A stretch of DNA of 64,000 bases from Streptomyces sp. NRRL WC-3742 (GCF_000720635.1 NZ_JOCF01000003.1:1-64000); one strand, 5' to 3'; shown: positions 50,266-61,880, counted from the stretch's first letter. Numbers and translations: made by a program. Notes: generated by a model from the sequence alone, not told the origin.

Positions 50266-50343
50266 CGTCTGCACCGCACAGACCGGCGGCCCGTTCGTGG
50301 GGACGGGCCGCCCCTCCCCGTCTCTTCGACCGATGGAATCCCG

Positions 50344-51327
50344 ATGCCGCTCACAGACTTCGGTCAGGCCGAACTCGACGCCTACAAACCAGAGTTGACA
50401 ACTCCACCGGACTTCGACGAGTTCTGGCGGCGCACCCTCGCCGAGGCCCGCTCGCACGGCGGGGCGGTCAAGGCCGAACGCGTCACCGAGAAGTACGGCC
50501 TGCGCACCGTGGAGGTCGACGACGTGCGCTTCCCCGGCTGGAACGGCGAGCCGGTGGCCGCCTGGCTGCTGCGCCCGCGCGGCGCGGCGGGACCGCTGCC
50601 GGTCGTCGTCACCTTCATCGGCTACAGCGGCGGCCGCGGACTGCCCACCGAGCACCTGTTCTGGTCCGCCGCCGGCTACGCCCAGCTCGTCGTGGACAGC
50701 CGCGGCCAGGGCCACGACACCCCCGACCGGACCGTGGGCGACGGCACCCAGTGGGCCGAGGGCTTCATGACCCGCGGAATCGACTCCCCGGAGAACCACT
50801 ACTACCGGCGGCTGATGACCGACTGCGTACGCGCCGTCGACGCCGTCGCGGAGCTGCCCGGCCTCGACGCCGACCGGATCATCGTGACCGGCGGCAGCCA
50901 GGGCGGCGGCCTGTCCCTCGCCGTCGCCGGCCTCACCGGGGACCGGGTGGCCGCGGTGATGCCGGACGTCCCGTTCCTGTGCCACTACCGCGAGGGCGCG
51001 CAGACCTCCCAGGACGGGCCGTACCAGGAGCTCGTCAACTACCTGCGCTGGCACAGCCGGGAGCGGGCGCAGCCGACCTTCGCCACCCTCGCCTACTTCG
51101 ACGGCGTCCACTTCGCCCAACGGGCCACCGCCCCGGCCCTGTTCAGCGTCGGCCTGATGGACCCGGTCTGCCCGCCCCGGACGGTCTACGCCGCCTTCAA
51201 CCACTACGCGGGCGAGGACCGCGCCATGACGGTGTGGCCCTTCGCCGACCACGCGGGCGGCTGCGGCTCCACCCCGCCCGTCCAGCTGTCCTGGCTGCGC
51301 GAGCGCGGGCTCGCACCGCGGCCGTGA
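50344..51327 (+). CDS. Acetyl xylan esterase, CE7-like
   Basis: A 327-residue alpha/beta hydrolase of the CE7 (acetyl xylan esterase/cephalosporin C deacetylase) type. It starts with MPLTDFGQAELDAY, and has the RGQG motif, the nucleophile in GGSQGG, an Asp in GLMDPVCPP and the catalytic His in FADHAGG, where most CE7 enzymes show His-Glu. No signal peptide, so it deacetylates imported oligomers. It stands 78 bases after GH3 and 73 before GH1. Acetylated xyloglucan or xylan fragments are the likely substrates. Confidence 0.93.
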   Translation: MPLTDFGQAELDAYKPELTTPPDFDEFWRRTLAEARSHGGAVKAERVTEKYGLRTVEVDDVRFPGWNGEPVAAWLLRPRGAAGPLPVVVTFIGYSGGRGLPTEHLFWSAAGYAQLVVDSRGQGHDTPDRTVGDGTQWAEGFMTRGIDSPENHYYRRLMTDCVRAVDAVAELPGLDADRIIVTGGSQGGGLSLAVAGLTGDRVAAVMPDVPFLCHYREGAQTSQDGPYQELVNYLRWHSRERAQPTFATLAYFDGVHFAQRATAPALFSVGLMDPVCPPRTVYAAFNHYAGEDRAMTVWPFADHAGGCGSTPPVQLSWLRERGLAPRP

Positions 51328-51400
51328 CGGCCGTGCCCGACCACCGAGAGACCACCGAGACCGGTGGGACAACCTGTGACAGACCAGTGAGGAGCGCCGC

Positions 51401-52801
51401 ATGAGTGACCCGGGGTTCCCCCAACTGCCCCCCGGCTTCCGGTTCGGCGCCGCCACCGCCGCCTACCAGATCGAGGGCGCCCACGACGAGGACGGCCGGG
51501 GCCCGTCCATCTGGGACACCTTCAGCCACACCCCGGGCCGCACCCACGGCGGCGCCACCGGGGACACCGCCTGCGACCACTACCACCGCCACCCGCAGGA
51601 CGTGGCCCTGCTCCGGGAGCTGGGCGTGGACGGCTACCGGTTCTCCCTCGCCTGGCCGCGCCTGCTGCCGCAGGGCACCGGAGCCGTCAACCAGAAGGGC
51701 CTGGACTTCTACGACCGGCTGATCGACGAACTGCTCGACGCCGGCATCGAACCCGCCGCGACCCTCTACCACTGGGACCTGCCGCAGGCCCTGGAGGACC
51801 GGGGCGGCTGGCGGGTGCGGGAGACGGCGGAGGCGTTCGCCGAGTTCGCGGCCGTCGCCGGGGACCGCTACGGGGACCGGGTCGAGCGGTGGATCACCCT
51901 CAACGAGCCCTTCTGCTCCGCCTTCGTCGGCTACGCCGAGGGCCGCCACGCCCCCGGCGCCCGGGAGGGCCGCGGCGCGCTCGCGGCCGCCCACCACCTG
52001 CTCGTCGGCCACGGCCTGGCCGTACGGGAGCTGCGCACCGCCGGCGCCCACGAAGTCGGCATCACGCTCAACCTCGACCGCCTGCACCCCGCCTCCGGCC
52101 GCCCCGAGGACCTCGCCGCCCTGCGCCGGGCCGAGGTCCTGCACAACGAGGTCTGGACGGAACCACTGTTCGCCGGGCGCTACCCCGAGCACGAGGCCGA
52201 GACCTGGGCGGGCCTGGCCGACGGCGACTGGCGGCGGCCCGAGGACCTCCAACTCATCGGCGCCCCGCTGGACTTCGTCGGCATCAACTTCTACCGGCCG
52301 ATCACCGTCGAAGCCGCCCCGCACCGCGAGCCCGACCCCGAACGGCGCACCGCCACGGACATCGGCGTCGCCGAACCGGACCCGTACGGCACCCGGCTGA
52401 CCACCATGGGCTGGCCCGTCGTCCCGTCCGCGTTCACCGAGCTGCTGTGCAACCTCGACGCCCGCTACCCGCAGCTCCCGCCGATCTGGATCACCGAGAA
52501 CGGCTCCGCCGAGGCCGACAGCGTCACCCCCGACGGCCGGGTCCACGACCCGGAGCGGATCGACTACCTGGCCCGCCACCTCGCCGCCGTCGCCGACGCC
52601 GTCGCCGCCGGGGTCGACGTGCGCGGCTACTACGTCTGGTCGCTGCTGGACAACTTCGAGTGGGCCCGCGGCTACGACCAGCGCTTCGGCCTCGTCCACG
52701 TCGACTACGACACCCTGACCCGCACCCCCAAGGACAGCTACCACTGGTACCGGGGCCTGATCACCGCGCACCGCGCGCGGACGGAGGAAACCGCCCGATG
52801 A
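51401..52801 (+). CDS. GH1 beta-glucosidase
   Basis: A 466-residue GH1 enzyme with acid/base Glu in TLNEPFC and nucleophile Glu in WITENGSAE. It starts with FRFGAATAAYQIEGA, holds FSLAWPRLLP and WSLLDNFEWARGY, all family landmarks. No signal peptide, so intracellular. GAGGAG precedes the ATG. Its stop overlaps the GH31 start (ATGA), so beta-glucosidase and alpha-xylosidase are made together, as needed to strip xyloglucan oligomers stepwise. Confidence 0.97.
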   Translation: MSDPGFPQLPPGFRFGAATAAYQIEGAHDEDGRGPSIWDTFSHTPGRTHGGATGDTACDHYHRHPQDVALLRELGVDGYRFSLAWPRLLPQGTGAVNQKGLDFYDRLIDELLDAGIEPAATLYHWDLPQALEDRGGWRVRETAEAFAEFAAVAGDRYGDRVERWITLNEPFCSAFVGYAEGRHAPGAREGRGALAAAHHLLVGHGLAVRELRTAGAHEVGITLNLDRLHPASGRPEDLAALRRAEVLHNEVWTEPLFAGRYPEHEAETWAGLADGDWRRPEDLQLIGAPLDFVGINFYRPITVEAAPHREPDPERRTATDIGVAEPDPYGTRLTTMGWPVVPSAFTELLCNLDARYPQLPPIWITENGSAEADSVTPDGRVHDPERIDYLARHLAAVADAVAAGVDVRGYYVWSLLDNFEWARGYDQRFGLVHVDYDTLTRTPKDSYHWYRGLITAHRARTEETAR

Positions 52802-55080
52802 AGTTCACCGACGGCTACTGGCTGATGCGCCCGGGCGTCACCGCGCGCTACGCCACCGAGGTCGCCGACGTCCGCACCGGCGAGGACCGGCTGACCCTCT
52901 ACGCGCCCGTCAAGCACGTGCGCGGCCGCGGCGACATGCTCAACAGCCCGCTGCTGACCGTCGAGTGCTGGTCTCCCGCCGAGGGCGTGATCGGGGTGCG
53001 CGCGACCCACCACGCCGGTTCGGTGCAACGGGGTCCGGAGTTCGCGCTGCCCGGCTCCGCACCGGGCGGCGGCAAGGTGCGCCGGGACGGCGACGTGGTG
53101 GAACTGAGCTCCGGCGAACTGACGCTGCGGGTGGACACGGCCGGGCCCTGGCGGCTGGAGTTCACCGCCGGCGGCCGGGTGCTGACCACGGTCGGCGAGC
53201 GCGGTACCGGCTTCGTCACCGACGCGGACGGCCGCCACCACATGCTCGGGCAGCTCTCCCTCGGCGTCGGCGAACTGGTCTACGGACTGGGGGAGCGCTT
53301 CACCCCGTTCACCCGCAACGGCCAGGTCGTGGACGTCTGGCAGGCCGACGGCGGCACCAGCAGCGAACAGGCGTACAAGAACGTCCCGTTCCACCTGACC
53401 AACCGGGGCTACGGGGTGTTCGTCAACCACCCCGGCAAGGTCAGCTACGAGATCGGCTCCGAGGCCGTCGGCCAGGTGCAGTTCAGCGTCGAGGACCAGT
53501 CGATCGAGTACTTCGTCGTCCACGGCCCCACCCCCAAGGAGATCCTCGAGCGCTACACCGCCCTGACCGGCCGCCCCGCGCTGCCCCCGGCCTGGGCGCT
53601 GGGCCTGTGGCTGACCACCTCCTTCACCACCGACTACGACGAGGCCACCGTCAACCGCTTCGTCGGCGGCATGGCCGAACGCGGCATCCCGCTGAGCGTG
53701 TTCCACTTCGACTGCTTCTGGATGCGCGGGTACCAGTGGAGCGACTTCCGCTGGGACCAGGACACCTTCCCCGACCCGGCCGGCATGCTCGCCAGGCTCA
53801 AGGAACAGGGGCTGCGCGTCAGCCTGTGGATCAACCCGTACATCGCGCAGAAGTCGGAGCTGTTCGCCGAGGGCGTGCGCGAGGGCCACCTGGTGCGCCG
53901 CCCGGACGGCAGCGTCTGGCAGTGGGACCTCTGGCAGCCCGGCATGGCCCTGGTCGACTTCACGAACCCGGCCGCCCGCGACTGGTACACCGGCAAACTG
54001 CGCGCCCTGCTGGACGTCGGCGTGGACTGCTTCAAGACCGACTTCGGCGAGCGCATCCCCACCGACGTCCTCTGGCACGACGGCTCCGACCCCGAGCGGA
54101 TGCACAACTACTACACCCACCTGTACAACCAGGCGGTGTTCGAGCTGCTCCGCGAGGTGCGCGGGGAGGGCGAGGCGCTGCTGTTCGCCCGCTCCGCCAC
54201 CGCGGGCGGTCAGCAGTACCCGGTGCACTGGGGCGGCGACTGCGAATCGCACTTCAACGCCATGGCGGAGTCGCTGCGCGGCGGACTGTCGCTGGGCCTG
54301 TCCGGTTTCGGCTTCTGGAGCCACGACATCGGCGGCTTCGAGGGCACCCCGACCCCGGCGGTCTTCAAGCGCTGGGCGCAGTTCGGCCTGCTCTCCTCGC
54401 ACAGCCGGCTGCACGGCAGCAAGTCCTACCGGGTGCCGTGGGAGTTCGGCGAGGAGGCCGTCGAGGTCACCCGCGAGTTCACCCTGCTCAAGCACCGGCT
54501 GGCGCCCTACCTCCAGCGCGCCGCCCAGCAGGCGCACGCCACCGGTGTCCCGGTGATGCGCGCGATGGTGCTGGAGTTCCCGGACGACCCGGCCGCGGCC
54601 GCGCTCGACCGGCAGTACCTGCTCGGCGACGACCTGCTCGTCGCCCCGGTGTTCACCGAGGACGGCACGGTCGAGTACTACGTGCCCGAGGGGATCTGGA
54701 CCAACGTCCTGACCGGCGACCAGGTCACCGGCCCGCGGTGGACGCGCGAACAGCACGGCTTCCACACCCTGCCGCTGCTCGCCCGCCCCGACTCCGTCAT
54801 CCCGCTCGGCGCGGACGACCAGCGCCCGGTCTCCGCCTGGGCCGAGGGTGTGGAACTGCGCGTCCACGCCTTCGCCGACGGCGCCGAGCGCACCGTCGTC
54901 GTCCCCCGCAGCGAGGGCGCCGGCGAGACGGCCCGCTTCCACGTGCGCCGCACCGGCGACCGCCTGCGGGTGACCACCGACAGCCCGTACCCCTGGCAGC
55001 TGCGGATCGGCGGCCCGGACGGCGCCCTGCACGTCAGCCCGGCCGGCACCCGCGAGGCCGAACTGCCCTACCCGGCCTGA
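52798..55080 (+). CDS. GH31 alpha-xylosidase (YicI type)
   Basis: A 760-residue GH31 enzyme. The nucleophile Asp lies in CFKTDFGERIPTDVLWHDG, the exact block of YicI-type alpha-xylosidases, and the acid/base Asp in WGGDCESHF. It starts with MKFTDGYWLMRPGV, as YicI does. It removes alpha-1,6-xylose from the non-reducing end of xyloglucan oligomers. Coupled by ATGA overlap to the GH1 gene and closed by a strong terminator at 55086. This is the clearest xyloglucan marker of the locus. Confidence 0.96.
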   Translation: MKFTDGYWLMRPGVTARYATEVADVRTGEDRLTLYAPVKHVRGRGDMLNSPLLTVECWSPAEGVIGVRATHHAGSVQRGPEFALPGSAPGGGKVRRDGDVVELSSGELTLRVDTAGPWRLEFTAGGRVLTTVGERGTGFVTDADGRHHMLGQLSLGVGELVYGLGERFTPFTRNGQVVDVWQADGGTSSEQAYKNVPFHLTNRGYGVFVNHPGKVSYEIGSEAVGQVQFSVEDQSIEYFVVHGPTPKEILERYTALTGRPALPPAWALGLWLTTSFTTDYDEATVNRFVGGMAERGIPLSVFHFDCFWMRGYQWSDFRWDQDTFPDPAGMLARLKEQGLRVSLWINPYIAQKSELFAEGVREGHLVRRPDGSVWQWDLWQPGMALVDFTNPAARDWYTGKLRALLDVGVDCFKTDFGERIPTDVLWHDGSDPERMHNYYTHLYNQAVFELLREVRGEGEALLFARSATAGGQQYPVHWGGDCESHFNAMAESLRGGLSLGLSGFGFWSHDIGGFEGTPTPAVFKRWAQFGLLSSHSRLHGSKSYRVPWEFGEEAVEVTREFTLLKHRLAPYLQRAAQQAHATGVPVMRAMVLEFPDDPAAAALDRQYLLGDDLLVAPVFTEDGTVEYYVPEGIWTNVLTGDQVTGPRWTREQHGFHTLPLLARPDSVIPLGADDQRPVSAWAEGVELRVHAFADGAERTVVVPRSEGAGETARFHVRRTGDRLRVTTDSPYPWQLRIGGPDGALHVSPAGTREAELPYPA

Positions 55081-55085
55081 CCGCA

Positions 55086-55122
55086 CCGAAGGCGGGGCTC
55101 CGGCTCGGAGCCCCGCCTTCGG
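55086..55122. terminator. Bidirectional terminator after the GH31 gene
   Basis: A perfect 17-base stem, CCGAAGGCGGGGCTCCG and its complement with the 3-base loop GCT, begins 5 bases after the GH31 stop and serves the convergent GH62 gene too. Confidence 0.9.
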
Positions 55123-55179
55123 CACCCGTGCCCGTTACTCAGGACCGCGCCACGTCGCGATCACCGCGGGTCGGGCGGG

Positions 55180-56659
<1,480 letters not shown>

Positions 56660-56780
56660 ATTGCTGCCGGAGGGAACCGGCGGGAGTGAGCGCTGATCCC
56701 CCGTTTATAGACCTGGATCCTCGACCGTGTCCAGGGATGTGCGAGCGCGGTGGGCACTCGCCGTCGGGTCCGGACGCCGG

Positions 56781-57641
56781 TCAGCGCCCGCGGCCGTGCC
56801 GGAATGCCGCCGGGGTGGTTCCGCACGCGTCCGTGAAGGCGCGGTAGAAACGGCTGACCGAGCCGAAGCCGGCGGCCGTGGCGACCTGGCTCGCGGGAAG
56901 GTCGGTGGTCACCAGCAATCGGCGTGCTTCGGCGAGCCGGTACAGCTTCACGTAGTCGCCGATCGTGGTGCGTACGACCTTGCGGAACTGGGCCATGGCG
57001 TAGGTCGGGTGGACGTTCGCCGCCGCTGCGACCTCGGCGACGGTGATGGGCTCGCGGAAGTGGTGCGCGATGTGGCGCGCCATGGCCACAGCCTGACGCA
57101 GGGCCGGATCGTCACCGGCGTAACCGTGTACCGGATCGCCGACCGTGGCGCGCGCCAGTCGTCGGACGCGTGCCTGTATCTCCAGCATCGCGATGTGGTG
57201 CAGCTCGTCGTCGCCGGCGGCCAGATCCGCGGCCCACTGGGTGAACTTCGCCGGGTCACTCGCGTCGGCACGGGCGGTGGGGGCGATCACCGGCACGCCC
57301 GAGAGCACCCGGGCGAGGAGCGACTGCGGCAGCCCCCAGGCCAGGAACCGGTCGAGGGGTACGTGCAGCCAGTGGACGCGCGTCGCCCGGCTCGCCACCA
57401 ACTGGTGCGGGATGGCGGCCCAGAACATGACGAGGCCGCCTTCCGCGACTTCGAGGAGTTCGCCGCCGTAGAGGTAGATCATCGACCCGCCGTCGGCCAC
57501 GAAGTTGATTTCCAGGTCGTCGTGCCGGTGTGCCGTCGGCATCGGCGTCGGGCGCCCGGACCAGCCTCGGAGGGACGACGGCTCGTCGACCAGGGTGCCC
57601 TGAGGATCCAGGAGTTTCTCAGTTCGAAACGGTGCAGACAT
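56781..57641 (-). CDS. AraC-family regulator
   Basis: A 286-residue regulator. The N-terminal cupin (about 30-130) with AHRHDDLEINFVADG should bind a sugar, and the C-terminal pair of helix-turn-helices spans about 180-285 (PITVAEVAAAANVHPTYAMAQF, then LVTTDLPASQVATAAGFGSVSRFYRAF). It is divergent from the GH31 gene at 57724 with an 82-base gap and is probably its activator. Layout and domain order match regulators of oligosaccharide glycosidases. Confidence 0.93.
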   Translation of the reverse strand: MSAPFRTEKLLDPQGTLVDEPSSLRGWSGRPTPMPTAHRHDDLEINFVADGGSMIYLYGGELLEVAEGGLVMFWAAIPHQLVASRATRVHWLHVPLDRFLAWGLPQSLLARVLSGVPVIAPTARADASDPAKFTQWAADLAAGDDELHHIAMLEIQARVRRLARATVGDPVHGYAGDDPALRQAVAMARHIAHHFREPITVAEVAAAANVHPTYAMAQFRKVVRTTIGDYVKLYRLAEARRLLVTTDLPASQVATAAGFGSVSRFYRAFTDACGTTPAAFRHGRGR

Positions 57642-57723
57642 CGCGGGAAACCGGGTCCTATCGTCATGGAGCAGTGGACCGCCGCCGCGTCCGGGCGGTC
57701 GGGACGACCAGAGGAGCCGACCC

Positions 57724-59709
57724 TTGTCCTACACCATGCGCGCGGGCGGCCTGGAACGGCACACGGCCGCGGAGATCCTCCGCATCGAGCCCTGGGGACC
57801 GGACTCCGTCCGGGTACGGGCGTCGTCCGGGACCATCGACCCTACTGCCCCCGGTGCGTTGGAGAGCCCCGCGCCCTGCCTGGACGCCAAGGTGTCCGTG
57901 TCGGACGACGGGCGCGCCGGCCTGGTCAACGGCCGCATCGCCGTGGAGGCGTCGGCGGACGGCCGGCTGACGTTCCGCCACGCCGCGTCGGGCCGCGAAC
58001 TCCTCGCCGAGAAGAACCCGCGCCTGCATCCCGCCGGCCCCCGCGTCCACGCGGCGGGCGGCCGGACGGAGCAGCACTTCGAGGCGTACGACGGCGAACG
58101 GCTGCACGGCCTGGGGCAGCATCCGCACGGCCGCCTGGACCAGAAGGGCTGCGTGATCGACCTCGTCCAGAGCAACACCGTCGCCGCCGTCCCCTTCCTG
58201 CACTCCTCGCGCGGGTACGGACTGCTGTGGAACAACCCCGCCACCGGCCGCGCCGAACTGGGCGCCGACACCACCCGGTGGACCGCCGACGCCGGCGGGC
58301 GCATCGACTACTGGATCACCGCCGGCGACACCCCGGCCCGGATCCTCGACGCCTACACCAGGGCGACCGGCCGCCCGCCCCTCCTGCCCGAGTGGGCCTC
58401 CGGCTTCTGGCAGTCGAAGCTGCGCTACCGCACCCAGGACGAACTCCTGGCGGTGGCGCGGCAGTACAAGCAACGCGGACTGCCGCTGTCCGTCATCGTC
58501 TGCGACTTCTTCCACTGGCCGAGGATGGGCGACTGGCGCTTCGAGGAGAGCGAGTGGCCCGACCCCGCCGCCATGGTCAAGGAGCTGGACGATCTCGGGG
58601 TCAAGCTCGCCGTCTCGGTGTGGCCGACCGTCGAGCCCGGTAGCGACACCTACGACGAACTGCGTGCGAATGGACACCTCCTCCGGGACGCGCACGGCGG
58701 TCTGCTGACCTTCCCGTGGCCGTCCCGGTACGCCGGGGAGGCGTTGCTCCGCCCGATGGCGTACTACGACGCCACCCACCCCGGCGCCCGCGCCGCGCTC
58801 TGGCAGCGGCTGAACGACAACTACCGTTCGCTGGGCGTGACCTGCTTCTGGCTGGACGCCTGCGAACCCGACCTGCTGTCCCGGGAGACCGCCGGGCGAG
58901 CCGTCTACGCTGCCGGGCCGGCCGCCGAGGCCGCGAACCTCTACCCGCTGGAGCACGCCCGCGCCGTGGCCGACGGCCTGCGAGCCGACGGCGAGGACCG
59001 GCCGCTGTCGCTGATCCGCTCCGCCTGGGCGGGCAGCCAGGCCCACGGGGCCCTGCTCTGGTCCGGGGACATCCCCACCACCTTCGACTCCCTCGGACGC
59101 CAGATCAGGGCCGGGCTGAACGTCGCGATGAGCGGCATCCCCTGGTGGAACACCGACATCGGCGGCTTCTTCGGCGGCGACCCCGACGACCCGGCCTACC
59201 GCGAGCTGCTGATCCGGTGGTTCCAGTACGGCACCTTCAGCCCCGTCATGCGGCTGCACGGGGACCGCGCGCCCAACTTCCCCGCCTTCTCGGCTGACAT
59301 GACCGGCGGCCCCAACGAGGTCTGGTCGTACGGGGATCAGGCGTACGGCATCCTGCGCACCCACCTGGCCCTGCGTGAACGCCTGCGCCCCTACCTGAGG
59401 ATGCTCTCCGAGGACGCCCACCGCACCGGAGCCCCGCCGATGCGCCCGCTGTTCTTCGACTTCCCCGAGGACGAGCGCGCCTGGGACGTGGACGACCAGT
59501 TCCTCCTCGGCCCCGACGTGCTGGTGGCACCCGTGTACGAGGCCGGCGCCCGCTCCCGCCGGGTGTACCTGCCCGCCGGCGCCCGCTGGGTCGACCCGGT
59601 CACCGGGATCGTCCTGGACGGTGGGACGACGCTCGACGCGGACGCCCCGCTGGAACGCCTCCCGGTCCTCGCCCGGGAAGGGGCGGAGGTCGCGGGCCTG
59701 CTCCGCTGA
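57724..59709 (+). CDS. GH31 glycosidase, alpha-xylosidase-like
   Basis: A 661-residue GH31 enzyme. The nucleophile Asp is in CFWLDACEPD and the acid/base Asp in WSGDIPTTFDSL. EWASGFWQSKLRYRTQDELL is the barrel start. It lacks a signal peptide. The motif WLDACEP differs from KTDFGERIP of the other GH31, so the two enzymes probably act on different xylosides or positions; relatives with this motif include extracellular-type alpha-xylosidases that prefer longer xyloglucan oligomers. The TTG start at 57724 is chosen since GAGGAG lies 7 bases before it. The next in-frame ATG is at 57736. Confidence 0.92.
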   Translation: MSYTMRAGGLERHTAAEILRIEPWGPDSVRVRASSGTIDPTAPGALESPAPCLDAKVSVSDDGRAGLVNGRIAVEASADGRLTFRHAASGRELLAEKNPRLHPAGPRVHAAGGRTEQHFEAYDGERLHGLGQHPHGRLDQKGCVIDLVQSNTVAAVPFLHSSRGYGLLWNNPATGRAELGADTTRWTADAGGRIDYWITAGDTPARILDAYTRATGRPPLLPEWASGFWQSKLRYRTQDELLAVARQYKQRGLPLSVIVCDFFHWPRMGDWRFEESEWPDPAAMVKELDDLGVKLAVSVWPTVEPGSDTYDELRANGHLLRDAHGGLLTFPWPSRYAGEALLRPMAYYDATHPGARAALWQRLNDNYRSLGVTCFWLDACEPDLLSRETAGRAVYAAGPAAEAANLYPLEHARAVADGLRADGEDRPLSLIRSAWAGSQAHGALLWSGDIPTTFDSLGRQIRAGLNVAMSGIPWWNTDIGGFFGGDPDDPAYRELLIRWFQYGTFSPVMRLHGDRAPNFPAFSADMTGGPNEVWSYGDQAYGILRTHLALRERLRPYLRMLSEDAHRTGAPPMRPLFFDFPEDERAWDVDDQFLLGPDVLVAPVYEAGARSRRVYLPAGARWVDPVTGIVLDGGTTLDADAPLERLPVLAREGAEVAGLLR

Positions 59710-59738
59710 CCCGGGCCGGGGCCGGTCAGGCCGTGTCC

Positions 59739-59779
59739 TTCGGCCCACGCCCGGCGGCGACCGCCCGGCGTGGGCCGAA
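59739..59779. terminator. Bidirectional terminator between GH31 and GPP34 genes
   Basis: TTCGGCCCACGCC (59739-59751) pairs perfectly with GGCGTGGGCCGAA (59767-59779), between two convergent genes. Confidence 0.85.
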
Positions 59780-59797
59780 AGGCACGGGTCAGAACGC

Positions 59798-60451
59798 CTA
59801 GCTCCCGCCCATGCCGCCCTGGGCGGCGACCATGGTCAGGTTCAGCCCGTTCACCGCCCGGGCCAGGCCCGGGGTCCCGTCGGCGAGCCGGGCGGTGAGC
59901 GCGGCGATCCGCTCGCCGTGGGCATGGCGCTCGTGCCCCGGGAGCACCAGCCGCAGGTGTCCGTGGGCGGCCAGTGCCGCGAGGACCGCGTCGGCGTACG
60001 GCACCTGGGCGACCGGTGCGCCGCCGCGGACGGCCTCGGCCACCCGCGCCTGGAGGTCCAGCGCCTCGCGCGGATCGTCCACCGCCACCGTCCGGTGCGG
60101 CGCGACCGGGCCGTACGGGTCGCGGTCGGCCATGGTCACCACGCCGAGCACCGCGAGCCGCTCCTCGACGGCCTCCAAGGTGTCCTCGCGGCCGCGCCTG
60201 ATCCACGCCTTCCAGGAGCGGGGCCGCTCGGCCACCTCCGCGAGCAGTGCGTCCAGGACCGGGTCGCCGGTGGCGGCGGCGGAGACGATCCGCACCCGGC
60301 CGGCCCCGTCCTCGTCGACGGCACCCCGGTGGGCGAGCTCGGCCAGGGCGGCGGCGCGCACCAGGAAGCCGGCCCGGGCACGGTCCTGGAGCGACTGCGC
60401 CCGGGTGTCGAAGGCCAGCAGGTAGGCGTCCAGATGGAGTCCTCGGCTCAT
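59798..60451 (-). CDS. GPP34-family (GOLPH3-like) phosphoprotein
   Basis: A 217-residue helical protein of the GPP34 family, named after eukaryotic Golgi phosphoprotein 3, which binds phosphoinositides. Streptomycetes have many copies of unknown function. Recognisable blocks are LHLDAYLLAFDTRAQ, RAGFLVRAAALAELAHRG, the PRSWKAWIRRG loop and the C-terminal helix region. The ATG at 60451 is used as the beginning of the family homology. The frame is open upstream to 60583, but that part is Pro/Arg-rich. It has no evident link with the sugar genes beside it. Confidence 0.8.
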   Translation of the reverse strand: MSRGLHLDAYLLAFDTRAQSLQDRARAGFLVRAAALAELAHRGAVDEDGAGRVRIVSAAATGDPVLDALLAEVAERPRSWKAWIRRGREDTLEAVEERLAVLGVVTMADRDPYGPVAPHRTVAVDDPREALDLQARVAEAVRGGAPVAQVPYADAVLAALAAHGHLRLVLPGHERHAHGERIAALTARLADGTPGLARAVNGLNLTMVAAQGGMGGS

Positions 60452-60608
60452 GACCCCGACGATACGGCGCGCCGGGCCGACCGCCGTCGACCTGCGGGAC
60501 GACCCGCCCTCCACCTGCGGGAGCACGGAGAAGGACGGCGCCCCTGTGCGTGGAGCCGGCGAGCCGGGTCGTGCCGTCCGCACGACCCGGCCGGGGCGCC
60601 GGTTCCGG

Positions 60609-61781
60609 TCAGCGGGCGCCGAGGAGGTGCTCCAGGGCGAGCTGGTCCAGCTGCTCGAAGGCCATGCCGCGCGCGGCGGCCGTGTCGACCTCGAACTCCT
60701 CGAAGGCGGAGCGGTCGGCCAGCAGCCCGGCCAGGCCGTCCTGGGCCGTGGGAACGGCGAGTTCGGGCAGCCGGGAGGCGGCGAGCGCGGCCTGCACCTC
60801 GGGGTCGGCCCGGAAGGCGCGGGAACGCTCCGCCAGCAGGAGGTAGTTGCGCATGCAGGCCGCCGCCGAGGCCCAGACGCCGTCGAAGTCCTCGGTGCGC
60901 GGCGGCTTGAAGTCGAAGTGCTTCGGGCCGTCGTAGCCGGCCGACTCCAGCAGGTCGACCAGCCAGAACGCCTGGCGCAGGTCGCCGGCGCCGAAGCGGA
61001 AGTCCTGGTCGTACTTGATGCCGGACTGGCCGTTGAGGTCGATGTGGAACAGCTTGCCGTGCCACAGGGCCTGGGCGATGCCGTGCGGGAAGTTGAGCCC
61101 GGCCATCTGCTCGTGGCCGACCTCGGGGTTGAGGCCGACGCGGTCGGGGCGCTCCAACTCGTTGATGAACGCCAGGGCGTGGCCGACCGTGGGCAGCAGG
61201 ATGTCCCCGCGCGGCTCGTTGGGCTTGGGCTCGATCGCGAACCGCAGGTCGTAGCCCTGCTGCTCGACGTACTCGCCGAGCAGGTCGAAGGCTTCCTTCA
61301 GCCGGTCCAGCGCGGTGCGCACGTCCTTGGCCGCGCCGGACTCGGCGCCCTCGCGCCCGCCCCAGGCGACGTAGACCGAGGCGCCGAGTTCGGCGGCCAG
61401 GTCGATGTTGCGGATGGTCTTGCGCAGCGCGTAGCGCCGTACGTCGCGGTCGTTGGCGGTGAAGGCGCCGTCCTTGAAGACCGGGTGGGTGAAGAGGTTG
61501 GTGGTCGCCATCGGGACCTTCAGCCCGGCGGCGTCCAGCGCGGCGCGGAAGCGCTTGACGGTCGCCTCGCGGGTGGCGTCGTCCGCGCCGAAGGGGATCA
61601 GGTCGTCGTCGTGGAACGTCACGCCGTGGGCGCCGAGTCCGGCCAGGCGCTGCACGGTCTCGACCGGGTCGAGGGCGGGGCGGGTCGCGTCGCCGAAGGG
61701 GTCGCGGCCCTGCCAACCGACGGTCCACAGGCCGAAGGTGAACTTGTGCGCGGGGGTGGGGACGAGCGGGTCACTGGACAT
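60609..61781 (-). CDS. xylA: Xylose isomerase
   Basis: A 390-residue class I xylose isomerase converting D-xylose to D-xylulose. It starts with [19 protein letters not shown], as streptomycete enzymes do. Catalytic His is in VTFHDDDL, metal ligands in [11 protein letters not shown], and [19 protein letters not shown] and KYDQDFRFG (Asp/His/Asp set) are all present. The length is standard. It is divergent from xylB with a 99-base intergenic region that holds the operator. A decayed copy of this gene is at 28286-28475. Confidence 0.98.
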   Translation of the reverse strand: MSSDPLVPTPAHKFTFGLWTVGWQGRDPFGDATRPALDPVETVQRLAGLGAHGVTFHDDDLIPFGADDATREATVKRFRAALDAAGLKVPMATTNLFTHPVFKDGAFTANDRDVRRYALRKTIRNIDLAAELGASVYVAWGGREGAESGAAKDVRTALDRLKEAFDLLGEYVEQQGYDLRFAIEPKPNEPRGDILLPTVGHALAFINELERPDRVGLNPEVGHEQMAGLNFPHGIAQALWHGKLFHIDLNGQSGIKYDQDFRFGAGDLRQAFWLVDLLESAGYDGPKHFDFKPPRTEDFDGVWASAAACMRNYLLLAERSRAFRADPEVQAALAASRLPELAVPTAQDGLAGLLADRSAFEEFEVDTAAARGMAFEQLDQLALEHLLGAR

Positions 61782-61810
61782 GGAGCGGCTCCCGATCAGT
61801 GCCAGGGGGT

Positions 61811-61844
61811 GTTTGTCAGGACTCTCAACAAATTAGTATGCCGG
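61811..61844. promoter_or_regulatory. xylA/xylB divergent operator region
   Basis: gtttgtcag and tcaacaaatt form an imperfect TTTGT/ACAAA inverted repeat between the two starts. An almost identical copy is in the relic unit at 28507-28540, which supports functional constraint. The ROK regulator at 63324 is the likely binder. Confidence 0.65.
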
Positions 61845-61880
61845 GACGTCGGAAGGAAACCCCCCGCACCGGAGGAACGC

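Noticed and set aside
46216..51456. Very long minus-strand open frame over the GH3, esterase and SBP genes
   Set aside because: It covers well-supported genes on the other strand or in another frame and has no recognisable domain.
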